In this document: piece by piece, positions 32,238-41,483 of the stretch | Layout: every line of letters begins with the position of its first letter | Position numbering within the stretch: the first letter of the stretch is position 1 | NCBI GenBank assembly: GCA_028821395.1 | Contig: JAPPGP010000253.1 | Span: forward strand, 1-49,190 | Length of the DNA stretch: 49,190 nucleotides | Direction of reading: 5' to 3' | Source: Defluviicoccus sp. | GTDB taxonomy: Bacteria > Pseudomonadota > Alphaproteobacteria > MPNO01 | The notes under the pieces: model-generated | The model's database searches: none | The model's input: the letters and a program-made list of their open reading frames with translations, nothing else | What the model was told of the DNA's origin: nothing | Position numbers and translations under genes: made by a program

Positions 32238-33098
32238 TCACACCCCCATCAGGGCGCGGACCGCGCGGGTCAGGCGTCCCTCCGGGTTCTGATAGTCGAA
32301 CACGATGTCGAAATGGTTGGTCTCCGCCATGTCGACATATTCGGCGGAAAAGCCCCGCCCGCGCCACGCCGCGGCGTAGTCGTCGGTCTGGCGCTTGAAC
32401 TCCGAGGTCTCGTTGCCGCCATAGGAGACGACCAGCGGGCAGCCCGCCTCGGGGATGTGGTGGATTGGGCTGTTGCGCCTGGCCGCCGCCTCGTCGAGCC
32501 GGGCCCATTCGTTGACCTCCGAGAGCCGGATCGGCTCGAGGTCGAAGATGCCGGAGATCGCGCACGCTCCCTTGACGATGTCTTCGGGCACGCCGAACGC
32601 CGCGTGCCAGCCGCCCGAGATCATCGCGCCGGTGAGATGCCCGCCGGCCGAGCTTCCGGTGACGAAGATGCGCTCCGGATCGCCGCCGAACGACTCCGCC
32701 TCCGCCCGGGTCCAGGCGAGCGCGCGGCGGCATTGCGCGACGATGACATCCAGGCTCGCCGCCGGCGCCAGGCTGTAATTGACCGTCACCACGGCGGCGC
32801 CGAGGCCCGCGAAGCATTCCGCCATGAAGGCGCTCTCCTTCTGGCTCAGCATGCGCCAGTAGCCGCCATGGATGTAGAACAGCACCGGCGCGCCGCCGCG
32901 GGCGGGGAAGATGTCGACCACCTCGTCGGCGGTCTCGCCGTAGCGCACGTCCTCGCGGCAGTCGAGCGTCTCGCGCGCCCGCGCGCTGTCCGACGCGTAG
33001 CGCGCGACCGCCGCCTCGAATACCTCGACCGGCACGGTCCCCCGCGCCCGGTATTCGGTGTCCAGCGTCTCCTGATCGAAGCCGCGATAGACCGCCAT
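32238..33098 (-). CDS. Alpha/beta hydrolase, kynurenine formamidase-like
   Basis: 286 aa hydrolase of the HSL/arylformamidase-like group. FYIHGGYWRMLSQKES holds the oxyanion-hole HGGYW, VTGSSAGGHLTGAM the nucleophile Ser (about residue 148), VVSYGGNETSEFKRQ the acid region (Asp/Glu) and METNHFDIVFD-type segment AETNHFDIVFD the catalytic His. Typical substrates are aryl formamides or small esters. It lies between the PAP2 gene (15-base gap) and the phytanoyl-CoA dioxygenase gene (10-base gap), all on the minus strand. Confidence 0.9.
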   Translation of the reverse strand: MAVYRGFDQETLDTEYRARGTVPVEVFEAAVARYASDSARARETLDCREDVRYGETADEVVDIFPARGGAPVLFYIHGGYWRMLSQKESAFMAECFAGLGAAVVTVNYSLAPAASLDVIVAQCRRALAWTRAEAESFGGDPERIFVTGSSAGGHLTGAMISGGWHAAFGVPEDIVKGACAISGIFDLEPIRLSEVNEWARLDEAAARRNSPIHHIPEAGCPLVVSYGGNETSEFKRQTDDYAAAWRGRGFSAEYVDMAETNHFDIVFDYQNPEGRLTRAVRALMGV

Positions 33099-33113
33099 TG
33101 CCGTTCTCCTCTG

Positions 33114-33869
33114 CTATCCCCGCCGGGCGGGGGCCGGGTCGCGCGGGATTCTGAGCAAATCCGCCAGCCTGTCCATCGCCCCGTCGAGCCGCCCGCGCGC
33201 GACGATCGCGCCATGGGTGTACCAGGCGAGCGCGATCGTCAACACGGCGGCGAAGAACACGTCGCTCAGGAAATGCGCGCCCATCGCCATGCGCACCGCC
33301 CCCACCGCCGAGCCGAAGCCGACCGCCGCCCAGAATACCCGCCGGCGCAGGCGCAGCGGCACGAGGAACGCCAGCGCCGCGTAACCGAACCCGTAGGCCG
33401 CCTCGCCGGAGACGAAGGAGCAGTTGCGCTCGCACTGGTCGGCGACGACCAGCGGCGGCGTGAACGCCTTGTCGCCGCCGAACTCGGCGATCTCGCGCGG
33501 CCGCGCCCTGTCCCAGTGGTCCTTGAGCACGTTGTTGACGATCAGCCCCGGCCCGAGGAGCGAGAACACGACGATGAAGCAGATCGACCGCCGGGTGAGC
33601 CCGAACAGATAGCGGCCCCAGAGATGGCGGCAGACCACCGAGAGCGCGAGCCCGGCGAAGACGGCATAGCCGATCCAGATGAACGCCCGGCGCAGGGTCT
33701 GGACGTCGGGGTCGCGCGCCGCCGGGAACCCGGCACCGGGGTCGTAGAACAGACCGGCGAAGAACAGGTCGATCTCGGGAAACCGGTAGAGGATCGCGCC
33801 GGCGATCGCCGAGACCGCGCAGAACGCGAGCAGGCTTCGCCGTCCGTCCATCGGGCTCCGTTCGTCCAT
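33114..33869 (-). CDS. PAP2-superfamily phosphatase, LpxE-like
   Basis: About 251 aa inner-membrane acid phosphatase with five to six helices. Catalytic motifs: KDHWDRARP (KX6RP), CSFVSGEAAYGFG at the place of PSGH, and VRMAMGAHFLSD (RX5HX3D). The usual His of PSGH is Glu here. Such enzymes remove phosphate from lipid A, phosphatidylglycerophosphate or undecaprenyl diphosphate on the periplasmic side. Next to it on the other strand is a PagL-like lipid A deacylase, which favours lipid A. Two ATG codons (33851 and 33869) are possible starts; the second is reported. Confidence 0.85.
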   Translation of the reverse strand: MDERSPMDGRRSLLAFCAVSAIAGAILYRFPEIDLFFAGLFYDPGAGFPAARDPDVQTLRRAFIWIGYAVFAGLALSVVCRHLWGRYLFGLTRRSICFIVVFSLLGPGLIVNNVLKDHWDRARPREIAEFGGDKAFTPPLVVADQCERNCSFVSGEAAYGFGYAALAFLVPLRLRRRVFWAAVGFGSAVGAVRMAMGAHFLSDVFFAAVLTIALAWYTHGAIVARGRLDGAMDRLADLLRIPRDPAPARRG

Positions 33870-33971
33870 CGCGGCCTGCCGGGTGGCGTTCCGTCGCAGG
33901 GTATCGCCCGCCGGCGGCGATTGCATCACCCCCCGGCCCTCCTATGATGGGCCGCCATTCTGGAGGGTAGC

Positions 33972-34539
33972 GTGTCCAAAGGGCGTTCGCTTGCCGCCGC
34001 GTTGTCGCTGATCGCCGGGCTCGCCGCCATTCCGTCCGGGGCGGCGCGCGCCGACAAGGCGACCATGGGGCTGATCTCCGCCGGCGCCGCGTTCCTCGCC
34101 TACAGCGCGGTCTTCGACCGGACGGAGGGCGAAGAGCCCGATTCCCTCTCCGTCGGCACCGGCGTGTCGGATCCGATCGACCGGGAACACACCGCGGGCA
34201 TGTTCCAGGTCGAGTACCGGCCCGAGCTGTGGGGTCTGCGCACCGGGCCGGTGGCCGGCCTCGCGGCCACGCTCGACGGCCGCTTCATCGGCTATGCCGG
34301 GCTGCGCCACGACATCCTCTTCGCCGGGCGCCTCCTGGTGTCCTTCAACCTTGCCGCGGCCGCCTACCGCATCGAGGGCGACACCGACGAGGTGCGCGGG
34401 CTGCCCCAGTTCCGCACCGGCTTCGACATCCAGTACAAGCTGCCCGGCGGGTCCAAGGTCGGGGTCGCGCTGCAGCACTACTCGAACGCCGAGGTGTTCG
34501 AGAAGAGCAACCCGGGCACCGAGACCCTCGCCTTCACCT

Positions 34540-34565
<26 letters not shown>
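33972..34565 (+). CDS. pagL: PagL-like lipid A deacylase (acyloxyacyl hydrolase)
   Basis: 197 aa outer-membrane beta-barrel protein with an N-terminal signal peptide ([22 protein letters not shown], cleavage after ARA). The C-terminal motif [20 protein letters not shown] contains the His, Ser and Glu positions of the PagL active site (HxSN...E). It would remove a 3-O-acyl chain from lipid A, lowering immunogenicity or altering permeability. The start is GTG at 33972 with a strong TGGAGGG ribosome binding site. It is divergent from the PAP2 gene and converges with the hydratase gene, overlapping it by 26 bases. Confidence 0.85.
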
Positions 34566-35394
<829 letters not shown>

Positions 35395-35480
35395 GGCTGT
35401 CGGTCGCTCCTCTGGCGGCTCTGGACGGTCGGGCGAAGCTACCCTAGAACGGCGGGCGGCAACACAGGACGGGGACCGGA

Positions 35481-36458
35481 ATGGCGCTCAGGCTCAGCTT
35501 CGCCTGCGGCAACTACGACCGCATGGACGCGCTCAAATCGGGCGAGGTCGCGCCCGAGGGCATCGACCTCGACTTCGTCGGCATCGACGCGCCGCGCGAG
35601 ATCTTCGACCGCATGATGGGGGAGGGCGCCTTCGACGTATCGGAGCTGTCGTCGTCGGAGTTCATCTCGATGACCGCTTCGGGCGACCGCCGCTTCGTCG
35701 CCATCCCGGTGTTCCCTTCCAAGGCCTACCGCCACGGCTTCTTCTGCATCAACCGCAAGGCGGGCATCGCGGCTCCCAAGGACCTCGAGGGCAGGCGCAT
35801 CGGCGTGCCGCTCTACACCCAGACCGCCGCGGTCTGGTGCCGCGGCCATCTTGCCGAGGATTACGGCGTCGACCTGTCCGGCGTCGAGTGGGTCGAGGGC
35901 GCGGTCGAGAAGGGCGGCACCCACGGCACGCCGTCGGCGCCGCCGCTCCTGAGACCGGCGCGCATCGTGCGGAACGAGACCGGGCGCTCGCTCAGTGAAT
36001 TGCTGGCGGAAGGCGGGATCGACGCGCTGCTCGGCTCCCGGCTGCCCGGCTCGCTCCGCACCCATCCGGACGTGGTCCGCCTGTTCCCCGACTTCCGCGA
36101 GGTCGAGAAGGCGCTCTACCGCACGCGGCGCATCCACCCGATCATGCATCTGGTGGCGATCAAGCGGGAGATCCACGAGGCCGACCCGTGGATCGCCAGA
36201 TCGCTCTACGACGCCTTCGAGGCGTCGAAGGCGCTGGCGCTCGAACGCATGCGGAACTCCGCCGCCCAGCGCTACATGCTGCCCTTCCTGGTCTCCGACC
36301 TCGACGAGATCGACGAGGTGTTCGGCGGCGACCCCTGGCCCTACGGCGTCGAGCCCAACCGCCCGACCCTGGAGGCCCTGGTGCGCTACCTGAAGGACCA
36401 GCACTTCATCGCCGAGGCGATGCCGGTCGACAGCCTGTTCGTCCCGGTGGAGGGCTGA
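35481..36458 (+). CDS. 4,5-dihydroxyphthalate decarboxylase-like / ABC-type substrate-binding-fold protein
   Basis: 325 aa protein of the Pht5-like group, which shares the periplasmic-binding-protein fold but has no signal peptide. N-terminal [21 protein letters not shown] and [22 protein letters not shown], then [22 protein letters not shown] and [20 protein letters not shown], match this family. Pht5 decarboxylates 4,5-dihydroxyphthalate to protocatechuate; relatives bind or decarboxylate other aromatics. Given the Rieske enzymes in the window an aromatic-acid role is plausible but unproven. It is divergent from the hydratase gene, with 86 bases between starts. Confidence 0.82.
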   Translation: MALRLSFACGNYDRMDALKSGEVAPEGIDLDFVGIDAPREIFDRMMGEGAFDVSELSSSEFISMTASGDRRFVAIPVFPSKAYRHGFFCINRKAGIAAPKDLEGRRIGVPLYTQTAAVWCRGHLAEDYGVDLSGVEWVEGAVEKGGTHGTPSAPPLLRPARIVRNETGRSLSELLAEGGIDALLGSRLPGSLRTHPDVVRLFPDFREVEKALYRTRRIHPIMHLVAIKREIHEADPWIARSLYDAFEASKALALERMRNSAAQRYMLPFLVSDLDEIDEVFGGDPWPYGVEPNRPTLEALVRYLKDQHFIAEAMPVDSLFVPVEG

Positions 36459-36621
36459 AGGGGGGCTCGTCGTTTCGACCGGAGCAGGCCGGACGCCCGC
36501 CGAGCCGGCATCCCTTCCGGCCCGCCGCCTCGCGGGCGGGGAGGCCGCGCTTCAACCCGAACCCCGCATGCTCTAGTTTGCCGGCCACGACCATGCCTGT
36601 TCGAGCCGGGGAGAGGCCGCC

Positions 36622-37827
<1,206 letters not shown>

Positions 37828-37867
37828 GGCGGGTCCGGGGCTCCGCGCTGCGCGCCCCCGTCGGCGG

Positions 37868-38131
37868 TCAGGCGGCTTCTTCCACGGTGACCACCAAGCG
37901 CTTCCTGAAGCGGGCCAGGGCTTGCTCCAGCCTGCCGATCTTGGTGGCGTGGCGGTGGTAGAGCATGCGGCGAACCTCGCTCTCCTGAATGCCCATCTCC
38001 GCCGCGAAGGCGCTGTTGGAGAGCCGCCGTTCGCGCAGCGCCTCGTAGAGCGCCGCCTTGGCGGCCAGCACCGCGCCCGGAACCGCCGTGGGCCGGCCCC
38101 TGGCCGGGCTCGGCGCCGGAATGTCCTCGCG
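37868..38131 (-). pseudogene. HicB-like antitoxin remnant (5' truncated)
   Basis: The minus strand encodes the C-terminal half of a HicB-type antitoxin: REDIPAPSPARGRPTAVPGA, then a DNA-binding domain LAAKAALYEALRERRLSNSA, MGIQESEVRRMLYHRHATK and KRLVVTVEEAA. The N-terminal RNase H-like domain that should precede REDIP is absent; upstream the frame runs antisense into the dioxygenase gene and has no start codon at the junction. No HicA toxin is adjacent. It is most likely a decayed antitoxin gene cut by rearrangement near 38131-38150. Confidence 0.7.
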
Positions 38132-38231
38132 GCGCGCTGCGGTCGAAATGACGTGGGGCGTAGCGCCGGGGCTTTCGCCCCCCGCCGTTCGGCGGCACAA
38201 TGGGTGCGCCAACCGTGCCGGGAGGGGCGCC

Positions 38232-39056
38232 ATGCCCAAGGTGCTGACCGAGGCCGAGGTCTCGCAGTTCTGGAACGAGGGGTACTGCTTTCCCTTCGAC
38301 TGTCTGACGACCGAAGAGGCGGCGGCGACGCGGGCCAAGCTGGAGGCCTTCGAGGGCGAGATCGACGGCCACATCGACAGGCATCTCCGGGTCAAGGTCC
38401 ATCTCGGCTTCCTGTGGCTGTGGGAGCTCGCCCACCACCCGAAGATCCTGGATGCGGTCGAGGATTTGATCGGGCCGAACATCCTGCTCTATCTCTCGAC
38501 GCTGTGGTTCAAGGACGCGGGCGACGGCAAGCGGGTCTCGTGGCACCAGGACTCGGCCTATTACGGGCTGGAGCCGCATGACGTGGTGACGCTCTGGCTC
38601 GGCTTCACCGATTCCAACGAGCGGAACGGCTGCGTGCAGGTCATCCCAGGCACCCACAAGGAGCCCGACTACGTCCATGTCGAGACCTATGCGGCGGACA
38701 ACCTGCTGGCGCGCGGCCAGACCATCGAGGAGATCGACGACTCCAGGGCGGTGAAGCTCGAGCTCGAGGCGGGGCAGTTCTCGCTGCACCACGAGCGGCT
38801 GGTGCACGGCTCGGCGCCCAACCTGTCGGACGACCGCCGGCTCGGCATGTCGTTCACCTACCTGCCGACCTATGTGCGCTGCAACCTGCCCAACCGCACG
38901 GCGGTGCTCTGCCGCGGCGTCGACGACTACAATCACTGGCAGCGCGACCCCGAGCCGCAATGCGACCGCGACCCGGTGTGCTGGGAGGCGATCCGCTTCT
39001 GGATCGAGGGCTACGCCGACCCCGACATCACCCAGGAAGCGCTGATCACCCGCTGA
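38232..39056 (+). CDS. Phytanoyl-CoA dioxygenase family protein (copy 2)
   Basis: 274 aa Fe(II)/2-oxoglutarate dioxygenase. VSWHQDSAYYGLEPHD gives HxD, SLHHERLVHGSAPNLSDDRR the distal His and Arg region. Same length as the copy at 31403-32227 and near identical around HVETYA, DNLL, ARGQT and the iron ligands, so the two are recent relatives. Strong GGGAGGGGCGCC ribosome binding site before ATG. It converges on the peroxiredoxin gene, overlapping it by 11 bases. Confidence 0.93.
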   Translation: MPKVLTEAEVSQFWNEGYCFPFDCLTTEEAAATRAKLEAFEGEIDGHIDRHLRVKVHLGFLWLWELAHHPKILDAVEDLIGPNILLYLSTLWFKDAGDGKRVSWHQDSAYYGLEPHDVVTLWLGFTDSNERNGCVQVIPGTHKEPDYVHVETYAADNLLARGQTIEEIDDSRAVKLELEAGQFSLHHERLVHGSAPNLSDDRRLGMSFTYLPTYVRCNLPNRTAVLCRGVDDYNHWQRDPEPQCDRDPVCWEAIRFWIEGYADPDITQEALITR

Positions 39057-39501
39057 AAGTGTCCAGATCGGCCAGCACCCGGTCGGGGTGCTCGGCGGGC
39101 TTCACCGTGGCGTAGGAGGCGGCCACCGTGCCGTCGGGCGCGATCAGCACCGAGCGGCGCGGGGTGCGCTGGTCGTCGGCCGTCGCCACGCCGTAGGCGA
39201 TGCTCGCGGACTTGTCGAGGTCGCTCAACAGGTCGTAGGGAAAGCCCTGCTTCTCCCGGAACCGCCGGTTGGCCTCGGTCGAGTCGAAGCTCACCCCGAG
39301 GATGACGGCGTTTCGGTCCTCAAAATCCTGGATTCGATCACGGAACCCCTGGCCCTCGGTGGTTCACCCGGGGGTGGAGGCCTTCGGGTACCACCAGAGC
39401 AGCACGTAGCTTCCGGCGAAATCGTCGAGGCCGACCCGTTCGCCGTCCTGGTTGACCATCGAGAAGGCGGGCGCCTGGGCGCCGGCTTCGATAAGGCTCA
39501 T
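39046..39501 (-). CDS. bcp: Bcp-type peroxiredoxin with TGA (selenocysteine) at the catalytic cysteine
   Basis: Thiol peroxidase of the Bcp/PrxQ family, 151 residues if TGA at 39364-39366 is read through. Residues 1-45 (SLIEAGAQAPAFSMVNQDG, LLWWYPKASTPG) and 47-151 (TTEGQGFRDRIQDFEDRN, VILGVSFDSTEANRRFREKQ, RSVLIAPDGTVAA) form one continuous frame. The TGA is codon 46, precisely where Bcp has its peroxidatic Cys (TPGC; Cys45 in E. coli). The resolving Cys five residues later is Gln. The downstream hairpin fits a SECIS element. Read as selenocysteine the enzyme would be a fast peroxidase recycled by an external thiol; the alternative is a point mutation of TGC. The ATG at 39499-39501 is chosen as the only start before the fold. 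Confidence 0.8.
39330..39348 (-). promoter_or_regulatory. Putative bacterial SECIS hairpin after the in-frame TGA
   Basis: On the minus strand GGGUUC pairs with GAAUCC (one G-U pair) around the seven-base loop CGUGAUC, with G as second loop base followed by U. The loop begins 21 bases after the TGA of the peroxiredoxin gene. Stem length, loop size, loop G and distance fit the published description of bacterial SECIS elements read by SelB; folding energy was not computed. Confidence 0.55.
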
Positions 39502-39623
39502 GTCCTCGTCCACTGCTTGTCGTGCCGCTCCGGGCGGGGGCGGAGTAGACCGAAACCGCCGGGCTTTGGCAAGCGGTGCCAACCCGCGTACCATCGTCCG
39601 AACGGTTACGCAGGAGACGACCC

Positions 39624-40481
39624 ATGGCGGGCGACGTCCGCACCGTCGCGACCACCGACATCGCGTATCTGCAACACGGCGGCACGAAGCTGATGATGCG
39701 GGTGGTCGCGCCCGAGGGCGAGGGCCCGTTCCCGGCGGTGATCGACCTGCACCCGGGGGTCTGGACCCGAGGCGACAGCACCGGCTGCCGGGAGCGCGAC
39801 GCGGCGCTGGCCGAGGCCGGGATCGTCGCCGCGGCGATCGATTTCCGCCAGGCCGGGGACGGCTATCCGAGCTCGCTCGCCGACATCAACTACGCGATCC
39901 GCTGGTTCAAGGCGCGCGCCGGCGAGTTCGGCGCCGATCCCGGGCGCATCGGCCTGTGCGGCCAGTCGAGCGGCGGCCATCTCGCCATGCTGGCGGCGAT
40001 GCGCCCCGACGATCCGCGCTACGCCGCCATCCCGCTCGACGGCGGCGCCGAGTTCGACGCGAGCGTGCGCTGCGTCGGCATGTGCTGGCCGGTGATCAAC
40101 CCGTTGTCGCGCTACCGCCACGCCCTCAGGGCGCGGGCGCGCGCCGAGACGCCCGCCTGGGTGGCCGATCTTCCGGAATGCCACGACCGCTACTGGGGCA
40201 CCGAGGCGGCGATGGCGGAGGGCAACCCGACGCTGGCGCTGGAGCGCGGCGAGGCGGTCGCCACACCGCCCGCGCTCTGGGTGCAGGGCCGGCCCGACGA
40301 GGTGCATGACTATCTCGACCTCGACGGCGGCGCCCGGCTCAACGAGCCCGAGCGCTTCGCCGCCGGCTACCGCGCCGCCGGGGGCGAGATCGAGGTGCTC
40401 TATATCGACCAGGCGACGCGCTACTCGCCGACCTCCTTCGACCCGCTGGCCCGGTTCTTCAACCGCCATCTCGGGGGCTGA
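39624..40481 (+). CDS. Alpha/beta hydrolase, catalytic His not evident
   Basis: 285 aa protein of the alpha/beta hydrolase_3-like group. VIDLHPGVWTRGD, LCGQSSGGHLAMLAA (nucleophile Ser about residue 117) and ALWVQGRPDEVHDYLD (acid) follow the fold. The place of the catalytic His, after the last strand EIEVLYIDQATRYSP, has no His, unlike most relatives. It may use another residue or may not be hydrolytic. GCAGGAGACGACCC precedes the ATG. It is divergent from the peroxiredoxin gene (122 bases between starts). Confidence 0.83.
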   Translation: MAGDVRTVATTDIAYLQHGGTKLMMRVVAPEGEGPFPAVIDLHPGVWTRGDSTGCRERDAALAEAGIVAAAIDFRQAGDGYPSSLADINYAIRWFKARAGEFGADPGRIGLCGQSSGGHLAMLAAMRPDDPRYAAIPLDGGAEFDASVRCVGMCWPVINPLSRYRHALRARARAETPAWVADLPECHDRYWGTEAAMAEGNPTLALERGEAVATPPALWVQGRPDEVHDYLDLDGGARLNEPERFAAGYRAAGGEIEVLYIDQATRYSPTSFDPLARFFNRHLGG

Positions 40482-40604
40482 ACCGGACCCGGTCTCGCAG
40501 CACCCCCCGGCAAGCCGCTGGCGCGGGCGGGAAACCCCGCTCCGGCTCCGGCACAGCGCAGGATCGAGGCGTCCCCCGGGGACAAGAATTGACCGTTTCT
40601 GGAA

Positions 40605-40622
40605 ATGTTTCACGTGAAACAT
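40605..40622. other. parS site 1 (ParB-binding centromere)
   Basis: TGTTTCACGTGAAACA at 40606-40621 is a perfect 16-bp palindrome identical to the alphaproteobacterial parS consensus; the flanking A and T extend the symmetry to 18 bp. ParB loads and spreads from such sites to segregate the chromosome with ParA. Confidence 0.93.
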
Positions 40623-40642
40623 AGGTCAACAATGCTGACCAT

Positions 40643-40658
40643 TGTTTCACGTGAAACA
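40643..40658. other. parS site 2 (ParB-binding centromere)
   Basis: Second perfect TGTTTCACGTGAAACA, centred 37 bp from the first. Between the two lies GGTCA (40624-40628) and TGACC (40636-40640), a short inverted repeat of unknown role. Both sites sit in the gap between two convergent genes, so they are not under coding constraint. Confidence 0.93.
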
Positions 40659-40663
40659 TTAGC

Positions 40664-41479
40664 CTAGCGCTGCGCCCGCATCGCCGTCTGGTAGCGCGTC
40701 CAGGCCAGGTCGAGGGCGGCCAGGCAGGCCGGGTCGAAATCCGCCGCGGGCTCGGGGTCGGGCAGCCAGTTGCCGTCCGGGTCCTCGCCCCGCAGCAGGA
40801 TCGCGGTGGCGCCGTCGAACTGCGCCTGACGGACATGGGTGGCGGCGAAATGGACCGCGAATCCGATGCGCGGCCAAGTGGCCCGGTTGGGCTCCGACGA
40901 ATGGATGGTCTTGTTGTGGTGGATCGACATCTGCCCCGCCGCGAGCGGCATCTCGACCGCCAGGCTCTCGTCGACCTCGCGCACCGTCTGGCCGCGCACC
41001 AGCATGTTGTCGGGGTCGGGGATCTCGTCATGCGGCAGGATCTCCGGGCCGAGATGAGAGCCCGCGACGATCTTCATGCAGCCCGCCTCGCTGGTCGCGT
41101 CGCTGAAGGCGATCCACGCGGTCACCGATTCGGGCGGCTCCAGCCCGTAATAGGTCGAGTCCTGGTGCCAGGAGATGAAGCTCGGATCCTGCGCCCGCTT
41201 GGCGAAGAAGGACGAGCCCCAGCAGACGAAATCGGGGCCCAGCAGATCCTCGATGGCGTCGGCCAGTCGGGGCAGGCGGATCACCCGCCAGAGCCAGGGG
41301 AAGGGCAGATGCGCCTTGATCCGGTAGCGCGACTGCGCGCCGCCCTCGGTGGCCGCATCGAGCGCCTCGTAGCGCGCGCGCAGCGCCGCCGCCTCGCCCG
41401 CCGTCAGCAGGTCGAGCGGCCACACCGCGCCGCAGCGCCGCCACTGCGCGAGCTCGGCATCGTTGAGCAGCTTTGCCAT
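40664..41479 (-). CDS. Phytanoyl-CoA dioxygenase family protein (copy 3)
   Basis: 271 aa Fe(II)/2-oxoglutarate dioxygenase. ISWHQDSTYYGLEPPES supplies HxD (about residues 107-109) and MSIHHNKTIHSSEPNRATWP the distal His and Arg region. More distant from the other two copies (HNKTIHSS in place of HERLVHGS), so probably a different substrate. Its ATG lies 4 bases after the stop of the LLM flavin monooxygenase, placing the two oxygenases in one operon. Its 3' end is 5 bases from parS site 2. Confidence 0.92.
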   Translation of the reverse strand: MAKLLNDAELAQWRRCGAVWPLDLLTAGEAAALRARYEALDAATEGGAQSRYRIKAHLPFPWLWRVIRLPRLADAIEDLLGPDFVCWGSSFFAKRAQDPSFISWHQDSTYYGLEPPESVTAWIAFSDATSEAGCMKIVAGSHLGPEILPHDEIPDPDNMLVRGQTVREVDESLAVEMPLAAGQMSIHHNKTIHSSEPNRATWPRIGFAVHFAATHVRQAQFDGATAILLRGEDPDGNWLPDPEPAADFDPACLAALDLAWTRYQTAMRAQR

Positions 41480-41483
41480 CGGA

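Noticed and set aside
40459-41031. Open frame reading through the two parS sites on the minus strand
   Set aside because: The translated FHVKQ and VSRET pieces are the signature of parS DNA, not of a protein; no ribosome binding site.
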